DNA of 64,000 bases from Pinguiococcus pyrenoidosus (taxonomy: Eukaryota; Sar; Pinguiophyceae; Pinguiochrysidales; Pinguiochrysidaceae): NCBI GenBank assembly GCA_019677205.1, contig JAAMXY010001322.1, positions 26,919 through 90,918 on the forward strand. The letters are read 5' to 3'. Shown one piece after another: positions 22,164 to 32,400 of the stretch. Each line of letters starts with the position of its first letter. Within the stretch, counting starts at the first letter, position 1. The translations under genes and the position numbers were made by a program. The notes under the pieces are model-generated. The model saw only the letters and a list, made by a program, of their open reading frames with translations. It was not told the DNA's origin and did not search any database.

Positions 22164-23305
22164 ATGCGTCACTTACGCCTGTCCTCGGCTTTGGGAGCAT
22201 GTGTGATGCTCTGTGTGGTCCTAAGCGCGTTTGGAGCGCTCTCTCTCATCCCAAAAGCGGCGCCGGTGCTGTTCTGCCCCGCGCAGTTGTCCGTGGGCGA
22301 CGACTACGGCGACTTTTTTGCGCTGTTGCGGGAGGGTTATGGCCGCGAAGTGGTTTGTGCAGATTTGAGGCGCTTTGACTGGGCGCGTCTGGCGCCCAGT
22401 TTTGCCAGCAGGGCGTACTGGGCGGGCGAGCTGCAGCCGAAGCCCGTGCTGGATTTCTACTTCGAAGCAATGGACCGCGCCGTGGATGCGCTGCCTCCTG
22501 ATAGTCGCATCAACGTGCTGGCTCATAGCATCGGAGGTTGGATCGCGAGGGCGTACTTCGCTGAGGTGTGCTCTGAAGAGCTTCGGAGCCGGGTGACGAC
22601 GTTCACTACGCTGGGTGCGTCTCGTTTCGTCTCGCTAGAAGTTGCAGCGAGGTGGCCCGGCGGCTGAGCTGGCCCCCAATCCAATCAAAACACACTCTGT
22701 AGGCACGCCGCACGTACCGCCGCCTGCGGACTCGGCTTGGGCCAGTATCGACCAGACCAGAGGGCTGCTGTCGTACGTGAACAACAAGTATCCTGGAGCG
22801 TACCTGAAGGGCGTCAAGTATACGTCGGTGATTGGCGCAGGTCCGAAGTTGGACGGCGTTGAGAAGAGTCTGCTGGCCCCCTTTGCCAAGCAGGAGTCAT
22901 ACGGAGGAGCTCAGCTGCTTTGCCAATTGCAGGCGTGCGCGGAGCGCTTCCATGGCAAAGGGAGGAGGGCGGCCAAAGCGAAGACGGCGAACTGGCGCTT
23001 GCCTTGGAATCGCTGGTAATCCCGCAACGTCTAAAACATTTGGCTCAATTTCGTGGGGGCAGCCTGCTCACAGCCGTCTCCAGGTCGGCTTTGCGAGCTA
23101 CTTGCCGTTGAGCGGAACCGGTGGAGGGTTCGGAGACGGCATCGTCCCCGAGACGGTTGGAATCTTGCCTGAATCGCAGAGCATCATTCTGCCGGGGGTC
23201 AAGCACGCGAACTTCGTGCCGACCTTTCCGCGCGCGATTCGATTAGACCTGAAATGGTACGGCTCAGAAGATGTGGTACCAGAGTGGATCTCCGTGCTGA
23301 AATGA
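22164..23305 (+). CDS. PGAP1-like alpha/beta hydrolase
   Basis: Three exons: 22164-22614, 22703-23015 and 23074-23305, giving 331 residues. The N-terminus MRHLRLSSALGACVMLCVVL is a signal or transit peptide. The nucleophile elbow is LAHSIGGWIARAY (Gly-His-Ser replaced by Ala-His-Ser, as in plant chloroplast PGAP1-like proteins). The first join restores TTLGTPHVPPP, the conserved block after the elbow. The last exon has FGDGIVPE, with the catalytic-acid Asp, and GVKHANF with the likely catalytic His. Family members are lipases or acyl-inositol hydrolases; the substrate here is unknown. The second intron (58 bp) is the least certain join: its donor is clear (CTG/GTAATC), but two other acceptors lie nearby. 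Start codons of this gene and glycerate kinase are 125 bp apart, head to head. Confidence 0.8.
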
Positions 23306-23392
23306 ACCGCGCGCATCCGCTGCCGAAGGAAGCTTTGCGAAGCGCGCGGCAAGCAAGCTGCTCAACCGAAGGGAAAAAAAAGACTCGTGGTG

Positions 23393-26188
23393 TCATCGCT
23401 CCTTCGCAGTGGCTTTCGAGCGACTCTTGCTCTCTATCGCGTGACGTATTCGATTCTTCCGCCATTCGTAAAACGTCGTTGTGACCCGTGGTCCCTCGCC
23501 CTCAGCTCCTGCTGGAACCTGGCGAATCATCGCATCTTGTCGTGGATTCACGAAAAAGGCGAAGGAGAGCCTGCCGGTCGACCGCTGCGACGGCTCAGCG
23601 GCATCCGGAAGCGAAACGCGATGCCTCGTGGACGGCACCCTACCATTGGTCCAGAAGCTGAGGCAGTCGCCGATGTTCACGACAAGCGAGCGGCGCCCGC
23701 ACCGGACGGGCAACCACTCATCCTGGTGTGGCGGACATATCTCCAACCCCCCTGTAGCCTGCTCCGAGCATTCCTCGACTTGCAGCACCAGCGTAAACAG
23801 ACTCACATCGGTGTGGGCAGCGAGCCGCGTCTGTCCTTGCTCCACTTCATTTGGCAGCTTGCACAGCGGCGGATAGTGATTTGCCGACATGATCGAGGAC
23901 GCCCTGCAGGCCGGCGTCTCACGGAGCGCATCAACCAGGACGTTGTCCTCGAGGTCAAAGGCACCTTCGAAAGGTCGCAGGAGGCGCCGAGCTACAGCCT
24001 CGAAGTGACCATAGAGCGTCTCAAAGGCCTCTCTGAACGACCCATTCGAGTTCGTGGGCCACACGTTGGGAGCCAGATGCTCGTATTCCAAGTCGCTTGC
24101 AGCCGTCTCGACAGGCTCCAGACTGTTGGTTCCGGTATTTGGAGGTCCCATTCTGAACTTCTCGACCAGATCATTCGGTCTAGCTTCTCCCACCAGGATT
24201 GCAAAGCTCTCGCACGCCACACCAACGTAGCCGCGGGGCACGTTGGCTCGGCTGGTGCAGGAGTGTTTCTCGCTCGATGCAAAGAAGGCCCGGGCCTCGC
24301 GGACAGCGCGATCGATCACACGATCGGGGATGCCGTGGCTATTTACGATGAAGAACCCTTTCTCTCTGCATTCTTCTCGAAGCTCTTGCGCCGAGCATCC
24401 CTGCACAAGCGAAGGCATCTCAAACACGCGCAGGTCCGCCGACGTACTTGCAGGCGAAGGAGGAAGACCTCCGGTGGTGTCCCTCCCTCCGCTCGAGCGA
24501 AGCTGCGACATGAGTAGGCCCGCAAGCTTCATGCGACCGGCCCAGTCGGGCTTCATGTGGCGAATATCCAACGAGTCGCCAGAAGAAGTGTCCCCTCCAC
24601 GCAAAGCAACACGACAAGCAGTCAGAATCGTCTGGAGCAAGTGCAGAAGCTCGTCGACGCCGACCTTCAAGTCCAGTGCTTGGAGGAGCGTCCTTTGGCA
24701 GAGCTTGAACACGATGTCAGCCACCTCTGCCACGTGCACGCCCTGTCCGGCAGCCCTCGCCCGTCGGGCTCTCCTGCGGGCAGCTCGGCTCTTCATCTTC
24801 TTTCTCGGCTCGGCAGGCTTGCTGCAATCCCCATTTGTGGCCTGCTCCAAGAGCGTCTCCGCGAGATCAAGGGCCAGGCCGACGGCGCGCGTAGCTGTGG
24901 TGCGCTTCGCTTCAGAGTTCATCCCTTCACCGAGGCGGAAGGCGCAGCGCAGAACTTGGAAAGCCTCGCCGACAACGCTGCCCAGCGTGTCCGCGGCCGC
25001 ACCACACCTGCTGGCGTCTTTTGCCCGATCCACTGCTTGTAGCGCCTTCCCGAGAAGGCTATCCGCCGTCTCCAGATCGGCGTTCCCGGATGCTTCGGCG
25101 CCGGCGACCACTTGGTGCGCTGCGCGAAGCGCGTCATCCGCCTTGGTCTCTTCCACCGTTGAGGTCTCACCCGCTGCGCTTGCTCCGCGGGGAGAAGCAA
25201 GAGTCCTTGAATCCGGCTTGAAGGGAAAGTTGCGCTTGGCATCCTCAAGGACCTGAAGCTCCCTCTCATCGATGGCCAGGCGATGCCACAGGAGCTTCTT
25301 TGTCCCAGCGATCCGCAGTGTGCCGTCATAGAGCTGGAAGAGCTCGGTGACCATACTCGGATCGTGCATCTGCCAAATCGAATTATCGCCGATGCGGAAG
25401 CGGTCGAAGTGCTCAATTGGCGCAAAGAAAGCGTTGAAAGCGGTCACGCTCACGAGCTCATAGCCTTTTGCTTTCCCGAGCTCGACGAGAGCGGCCAGGC
25501 TGGACCCTTGGTAAACCGCCATGTCTCGCTTCTGCACGAAGGTGACGTTGTTTGGAATCGAAGGGTTGAATTCCACAATCACAATCTTCGGTCGAAAGTG
25601 CTCGAGACTGTGCCAGATCCAGTAGTCCGCGCCGTCGACATCGACGCACAGCATGTCGATATCATCGGCGAGTCCCTCCCCTTCCAGCAGGCTTTGTAAC
25701 GACGTGCCTCCCTCAAAGTTCACAAAGCAGTTCAAGGGGCGCACGTCTCCAGCGGCATCGGAATGCGTCTGCTGAAGCGTCGCGAAGCGCTCCGGATCCG
25801 CCTCGATCAGCACGGCGTTCCACCCGTGGTTTTGCACGAGGTTCCAGGTGTTGGACAGGTGACGTCCATCCCAGGCGCCAAACTCGACACACCAACGCCT
25901 CTGTCCTCCTCCGCAGGGCGCAAGATCGCCCAAGAGCCCATTGCCACAGTGCTTGCCCAGCCCGAAGATGGCCTCAAGGATGCCATCTTCCCCGCCTTGG
26001 CTCGTCACGTTGCGGCCGCAGGTGACGGTGAGCCAGTCCTGGCTCTTCCGGCGCGGTGGCGCAGCGCGACAGAGGCGTTCCCCATCGTCCATGATCGCGT
26101 GAACGAGGCCAGCATCTTTGGGCGAATCGCTTCGGATCAGCACCGGAATCCGGCGCTCCCAGAGCTCTTCGCCACCTCGGCGGCCCAA
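23393..26188 (-). CDS. FkbM-like methyltransferase fused to 2OG-Fe(II) dioxygenase
   Basis: One uninterrupted 931-residue frame. The N-terminal third has CVEFGAWDGRHLSNTWNLV (SAM-binding loop I position), VLIEADPERF and MLCVDVDGADYWIWHSL with IVIVEFNPS, the layout of FkbM-type methyltransferases. A middle segment (about 330-580) is Ala-rich and helical, with a basic KKMKSRAARRRARR patch. The C-terminal third is an isopenicillin-N-synthase-like dioxygenase: SLVQGCSAQELREECREKGF with FIVNSHGIPD at its start, Fe ligands His792 and Asp794 in AAHTDVSLFT, His856 in TRHRVS, and the 2-oxoglutarate pair Arg873/Ser875 in RLSFAFF. The catalytic residues look intact in the dioxygenase; the methyltransferase glycine loop is atypical. 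Inference: coupled O-methylation and oxidation of a metabolite or glycan. It could still be two genes joined across an undetected intron. Confidence 0.8.
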   Translation of the reverse strand: MGRRGGEELWERRIPVLIRSDSPKDAGLVHAIMDDGERLCRAAPPRRKSQDWLTVTCGRNVTSQGGEDGILEAIFGLGKHCGNGLLGDLAPCGGGQRRWCVEFGAWDGRHLSNTWNLVQNHGWNAVLIEADPERFATLQQTHSDAAGDVRPLNCFVNFEGGTSLQSLLEGEGLADDIDMLCVDVDGADYWIWHSLEHFRPKIVIVEFNPSIPNNVTFVQKRDMAVYQGSSLAALVELGKAKGYELVSVTAFNAFFAPIEHFDRFRIGDNSIWQMHDPSMVTELFQLYDGTLRIAGTKKLLWHRLAIDERELQVLEDAKRNFPFKPDSRTLASPRGASAAGETSTVEETKADDALRAAHQVVAGAEASGNADLETADSLLGKALQAVDRAKDASRCGAAADTLGSVVGEAFQVLRCAFRLGEGMNSEAKRTTATRAVGLALDLAETLLEQATNGDCSKPAEPRKKMKSRAARRRARRARAAGQGVHVAEVADIVFKLCQRTLLQALDLKVGVDELLHLLQTILTACRVALRGGDTSSGDSLDIRHMKPDWAGRMKLAGLLMSQLRSSGGRDTTGGLPPSPASTSADLRVFEMPSLVQGCSAQELREECREKGFFIVNSHGIPDRVIDRAVREARAFFASSEKHSCTSRANVPRGYVGVACESFAILVGEARPNDLVEKFRMGPPNTGTNSLEPVETAASDLEYEHLAPNVWPTNSNGSFREAFETLYGHFEAVARRLLRPFEGAFDLEDNVLVDALRETPACRASSIMSANHYPPLCKLPNEVEQGQTRLAAHTDVSLFTLVLQVEECSEQATGGLEICPPHQDEWLPVRCGRRSLVVNIGDCLSFWTNGRVPSTRHRVSLPDAAEPSQRSTGRLSFAFFVNPRQDAMIRQVPAGAEGEGPRVTTTFYEWRKNRIRHAIESKSRSKATAKER

Positions 26189-26464
26189 GGTGTTCGCAAC
26201 GGTCTCTTCTTCCCGGAATATCCATTATAATTTCATGAAATTGATAATATAGTTACTTCCTTTGTGAACAGAAACGGAAATAATGTTACATGACCCTCCC
26301 TTAATCCTTCTGTCACAATTCAAATGCACTTCAGCCTCAAGTCGGGCGTTCCTGTTCAGAAGAGAGGCGCGCAACTTGCGCGAGAGAGGTGAGCCCTCTC
26401 GTGAGTGGTCGTCAGCCAAGCCGCAGAGGGCGCGTACTTGTAGCTGTGACCCAGCTCATCCAGC
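26189..26464. promoter_or_regulatory. divergent promoter region
   Basis: This 276-bp AT-richer spacer lies between the fusion enzyme (minus) and the CEP350-like gene (plus). It holds a perfect 14-bp palindrome AATTTCATGAAATT at 26229-26242, close to the fusion enzyme start. Confidence 0.45.
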
Positions 26465-29400
26465 ATGAGCGTCCGGAAGTTCGTGCCAGGCGAACGCCCG
26501 AGCGAACTTCAGCTCCACGAGACTCACAGGGAGAACGGCACAGATGCTGAAGAGGACAAGTCGCCTGGCCGGAGCCAAACCTGGGAGGAATTGCTTGATG
26601 CCATGCAGGACGATCTCACGGAGCTTGCGAGGGGTTCTCCCGCCGACATGCCGCCCCGGCCGCGAAGCGTTGCGGCCTTGGCGCCCCCTCCACCTTCCGC
26701 GGCGAGTCCGCAGCCGCACAACCGTGAGCACCTGAGAGCCATCCCGCACGCTCTCCGGCCAGAGCTGTCTCCGCGAGAGCTTGACCTGAGGCAGCGCGAG
26801 CGGGACAGAGACACGCTTCGCCAGCTTCTGGACGAAAAGTCGCGAGCGAGGGAAGAGCAGCTTCGCAGGCAGCGCGCCAAAGCGACGGCTGCACAAATGA
26901 ACGACAACATCCGCAAGCAGAACCAAAGGCACTTGGAGCGTAGGCACGCGGGAGACTTGAGGACCATGGCCCTGACGGTGGCGGCTCCTGCCTCCCACTG
27001 GCGACAAGAACATGGGTCGGATGCATATCGTAGCTTGTCACCCGCTCGGAGTAGACGTGCGATCAAGTCTGCCGCAGAGAGCGCCCCTACTAGTCGCACT
27101 AGCCGCTCACGCAAACGGAAGCTGACGACAGCGTCGCGCCCCATCATGAAGCTGCAGCCGCTGCTGCCGCGGAAGAAGGCAGATCAGCGCATGGCTCGAC
27201 AGAGCGAAGGCGCAGGGAAGGCGGAGGATGACGGGGTTTTCACCGCGACACCTCCTGCAGATCGGCAAAGCCGGGAAGCCAGCGTGGAAATCGCTGAGTA
27301 TGCTGAGGACTTTGAAAGCGATCAGGTGCAATCAAGAAGTCCGCCGCCATCGCGCCGGGAGACTACGCGAGGCGGAGCTCAGGCCGTCCAGGCGTCAGGC
27401 GAAGACTCTGCGAGGCCGATAGAGCATGATAGACAGGTCGACGGCAGAACCAAATCTCCACAACGCCGCGCCCAGATTCGCAAGTGGATGAGACAGAAGA
27501 AAAAGAAAGAACTGGAGAGGCGCCGGGCGGAAGAGCAGACAGCCAGGGCCAAGGAAGAGCGGCGGCGGAAGACCATCGCAGACATCGAGAGTAAGCGGAG
27601 GGCTCGCAGACAGCAGGCGAAGAAAAGGACGGATCCCTCGGGAAAGGCTGGGAGCCTGCTTCAGCGGCCTCCCTGGCGAGATATCATTGAACCGGACGCA
27701 TCTCCCATGAGGAGACACCGGACGGCATCTCCGAAGCAGCGCAGACGGCCCAGTCCTCCGAGTTTTCACACCCTGTCTCCGGCACAGCATGCATCGAATC
27801 TACGAGATGGCGCAGTCACGCATCATCTCTATCACGAAGGCAACGGCCATGTGCCGCTGGAGCCCGCCACGGATCCGAAAATCAGGGCTGGCAGGCTCTT
27901 TGCTGCTCGTGCTCAGAGGGACGTCAACTCGGATGCGTCCGCCGAGGATACCAGGGATGAACCGTTCACCTCTGAAAAGCCCAATGCCGACGGTGATGGT
28001 GATCGGCCAGGAGTTGCGCTGCAGTCAGCCACCGAAGCTGGCCACGCGCTGCTCTTCGATCAGGCCGTTAGGGCTCCAAAGTGGGAGGCGTACCTGGCCA
28101 ACCCTTTCAAGGAGGCGGAAACGCAAGATGCGAACCTAATCGCAGATGACCGCGAAAGTGACAAGCGCCATGAAGACAGCGATTCGCTTGAGATTGAGAT
28201 ACTTCCCAAGGATTGTGGCATCGATGTCGCCACGGCTGAGGCCAAAGAAGAGCAGACTCAGAACAGGAGGTGTACCTCGCCGCAGCCGCTTGATGAAGCA
28301 AAGACCGTCGATGCTTCACTTGGCGAGGCCAAGCAAAGCCTCAGTGGAGAAGAGAGTGGCACGATCGACCGAGCCCGAGAGCAGGAAGTGAAAGCAGATG
28401 GAGAGGATGCCAGGCGTGACGCAAGGAGAAGCTCCCTAGATCGTCATGTGGTGGATTTGGGAAAGGCCATAGAAGGCGGTCACGGTGACAACCTCGAGAA
28501 GAGACCAATGGAAGAAGAAGCGGGCACCTCTGCGGTAGTGGGCAAAGCGATCACGTTTCGGAAAATGGCCGCCGGCGTTGGTGGGGATCCTGGCACTGGG
28601 GACAACCGCAGCAGTGCCGGCGAGAGTGGGTCGGAGGTTGTCAAGGCTTCTAGTGAGCTCCGTGAGAATCATCCCGAGGAAGATGTAAAGCCCGACAAAG
28701 GGCTAGACTCTGTTGCCATCGGCACGGGTGACGAAGGTGCTGAACAGCCTCCGCCAGAAGCCGTTGTTGAGGCCTTGATGGACGATCTGCGAGCCTCTCT
28801 CGCATCTAGAAGTGGGAGAGCCGGCGGCCTTTCTGAATCATCTGCGGGGGCCCAAGCAGATGACAGGGCAAGTTACGCAGAGCGAGAAGCCTGCTCGCCT
28901 CAAGCGGAAGCACCGGATAGCTCTCAAATGGACGACGACGTGCCAAAGCTTGGAACAACCATCGCTTCTTCAGCAGACAACGGAAGCAAGACGCAAGGCT
29001 TTTCACCGGACAGCGACAGCGTGGATCTTTCGCGGGAAGGAATGGTCGAAGACTGGGACGACTGGGACCCCGATGAAGTGGTGAATCGCGTCGAGTCGAA
29101 GATTCTGCTCAAGTTTAATGAGCTGCTGGGGGCTCCGCTAGGTCGGGACGAACGACTATCGAAAAGCTTGCCGACAGCGCGGGAGCGGAGACCTCGCCGA
29201 AAGCTCTTGCCTCGACATTCAAGGGGGATTTCGAAGCTGAAGCGAGGCCGAGACGATGAGCACAGCGTCGCAACGCTCGTCGCGAAGACAATGCTCAATC
29301 AAAAGAGGCAGGCAAAGATTGCCCGCCTGACAGCTTCGGAGGCTTTCAGCGACGACATGGACGACGTCCCGCGAGAGATGAGCACGGCATCAGCTGAAGG

Positions 29401-32400
29401 GCAGGTTGTGGATGCGCTCGAAGCTGTAGTTGGGCCATCGCGCCATCAGAGCTCGCTTGACAAGCACGGCAAGAATGCCAATTCGGAAAGCCGGCACGAC
29501 AAGCCGTTGAGAACGGACGAGGCAGCGGAACGAGCGGATACGAGGGCGGATGCACACCTTGAGGTGCCGAAGGATGGCGCCGAATCAGAGGCCTCGCTCC
29601 CTCGCACAGACTCGGACGACGAAGTCTACCAGCGGCGTCAGTTTTGGGACTCGCTTCTCCGGGAGAAGTTCCAGGACCTTTCTCAACCGACTTCCAACGT
29701 CGTATCTGGCGCGCAGACTCTGCAGAACCAGCTTCTTGCGGAGATGGACTTTCAAGAAGCGCTTTTCCAGCATCAGTTGCAGCTTGAGAAGCTTGTGCAG
29801 ACGCAGAGGACCCAGGCGATTCAGGCCTCGTACGCTGCGGAGATTCGCAAGGCCGAGGAACTCGTCGCTCAAGCACAGGACATGGGCACTCTCCAGGAGA
29901 ACATCTTCAACAAGGCAATCCATGACGAGCGTGAAAGCCTGCACAAAAAGTACGAAAGCGCGATCGCTGAACAAGCGCAGGCCTACGAGGAGCACGCTGG
30001 CGTCCTTGATTTGCATCTGGCGGCTGCCGCTGATCGAGAGACTTCGGCTCTTCGGGACCAAGTGGCGTTTCAAAGGAAGCTCCTTCGAAAGGGCAAGCAC
30101 CCGAGGCGATCTCCTCAGCGGAGTATACGCGCGCGCCCGGCGGCGACAGAGCATGTAACAACGCCGCCAGGCTACGCGAAAGGGACGTTGGAAGACGCTC
30201 AAGGCGATTTCAGCACCGCCTCCAGCAGCCTCGAGATCAGCTATGAGCGAGACTTCGAAAGCGCGTCGGTGACCGATGCACACGCGCAAAGGGAGAGTCC
30301 CTCTCACATCAGCTCGGGCTACTCCGAGAGGTACAGCGTGGACTTCGAGTCGACGTCGGAGCCGTCCGACTTGCCGATCGGGAAGAAGAAGCCCGAGACT
30401 CGCCCTGCCGAGCATTCAGCATCGTATGAGAATGGCGCGGGCAGCGTAGTAGATAAAAAAGAGTCGGCTCCCGACTTGCGTCTTCAAGAAGTCGAAGAGT
30501 TCCGACGGCAGCTGAAGGCTTCTCAGAGGGAGCAAGAGAAGCTTCTAGATGATCGAATGGAGCAAATGAAGCAACAGAAAACCGAAATGGAGGCGAAACT
30601 ATCAAAGCGCATCCGGGCTCTTCAGGAGCTTAGCGTCGGCGAACATGATCCGAACGACGGCGTTCGCCAGAGAGGGCTGTGTTACTATCAGGGTTTGCTC
30701 AGCAGAGTGGCGGCTGACTATGAAGAGGGGATGGGAAGGTTGCGGGTTGAGAAACTGAACTTAAAGGTGGAGTGCTACAAGCAGCTTCGCGATTTTGTGC
30801 GAGCTCTAGAGGGATCGAAGCTTGGCGGAGACAGCGCAATTGGATATCAGAATGGTGACGTTGCTGCAAATGCTCTCCGCCATGACGTGGACGCTTACCT
30901 AGCAAGTGAAGGCACTGGGAAAGTCCTGATCGCGAGGCCTTATCACAGCGCAGACGAGGCGGGCTGCACGAGCTCCAGGGCGAAATCTCCCCGCCTGAAA
31001 GACGCGGCAACAGATCCTTGCGAGGATGGTGATCTTGGAGGGCCCGAAGATGCTCCCTCGTCGGACGCCGGTGCAGATGACCGCAGTTTCATTACGCATA
31101 AGCAAGAGAGCTGGAATCAACCGCTTCAGGCACCCGAGCGCTCCGCTGGTCTAGAGCTGCCCGGTTCTGCAAGGCCGATGATGGTGGAAGACAAAGGGAC
31201 CCAAGCGACGCTGGATGTCATCGACGATCTGGCGACACGGGCAAGGGTTTCCGAAATCGCTATAGAGGAGTCTTCCGAAGATGTCAATGTGCTGGAAGCC
31301 GAGATTCTGGAGAAAGGCCGTCAAAACGAGTCGCTGAACGAGCAAATCGACAAGCGGCGGGACGAGATGAAACAACTTGAGAAGCGTCTACACCTGGTGG
31401 CCCAGAAGAGGAAGCTGAGCAGACGGGAACGCGAACTGGAAGTCGAGAGGAACACGCTTGATGAAGCGATCCACAGCTTGTCGGAGAATCTCGTGATCCT
31501 CGAAGGCACCGGTCGTGCAAACGGCGATTCGGCGTCAGTGACTTCCAGGGCCTCCGCAGAACAGAGCATGACTGGGGCAAGGTATGCAGCACCGCACGAG
31601 ACCCTTCCAGATGAGGACAGCAGCAAGCTTTCCACCACTGGGACAGGAGATACTCGTGACGAGCACGGCAGTCTGGCCAAGATCGAGGCGGACGTCGTGG
31701 AGAGGCAGGTGCTCGAGTGGATTGGCGGAGCTGAGGGCGAGACGGCAGCACCAGTGGAGAGCGATACCGTGGAGGACTCTTTCGGGAGTTTCTCAGATTC
31801 CTTCGGCGGCCGCGAGACGGATGATGACGTGATTCTCTTACGTGTGCAGCAGAGGGAGAGAAAGAAGGCTCGAGAAGCGGCGGCGCTTCGCATCCAGTGC
31901 CTGTTCCGCGCTTGGGTCGCAAAGTCCGTCATGGAAGCTAGAAAGCACTTCCTGAATCGTAGCACCGGCGGCGATTCCGACGGTACCTTGCAGATACGAG
32001 AAAGCGTCGACAGCTTCGAAAGCTCAAGCTTGCGTGAAAGCATCCCACGAGAAGCGATCGAGGCGAACCTCGCGCTAGTGGATGATTTCGAGCGCGAGGT
32101 GGGGCGAGTTTGGAAAGAGCCTCCCTCGACGCAGACCACGCCCCGCTCAATTGGGTCGGTGGGCACCCCAATTAGCCAAGTTGAGCCGCAACAGTCACAA
32201 GAAGTGGGCGAAGAGCACATTACCGTCTCCGCCTTCTCCGAAGAGCAGGCTTCCACCAAGAGCGGTGATGGTCAAAGGGTTGATGGTCAAAGAGTTGATG
32301 GTCAAAGAGTTGATGAACGGATAGCTGACCGGCAAAGTGCTGACGGACAAGACGCTATCACGGATGGATCTGCTGAGGCAGGGGCGAGAAATGCCGCTGC

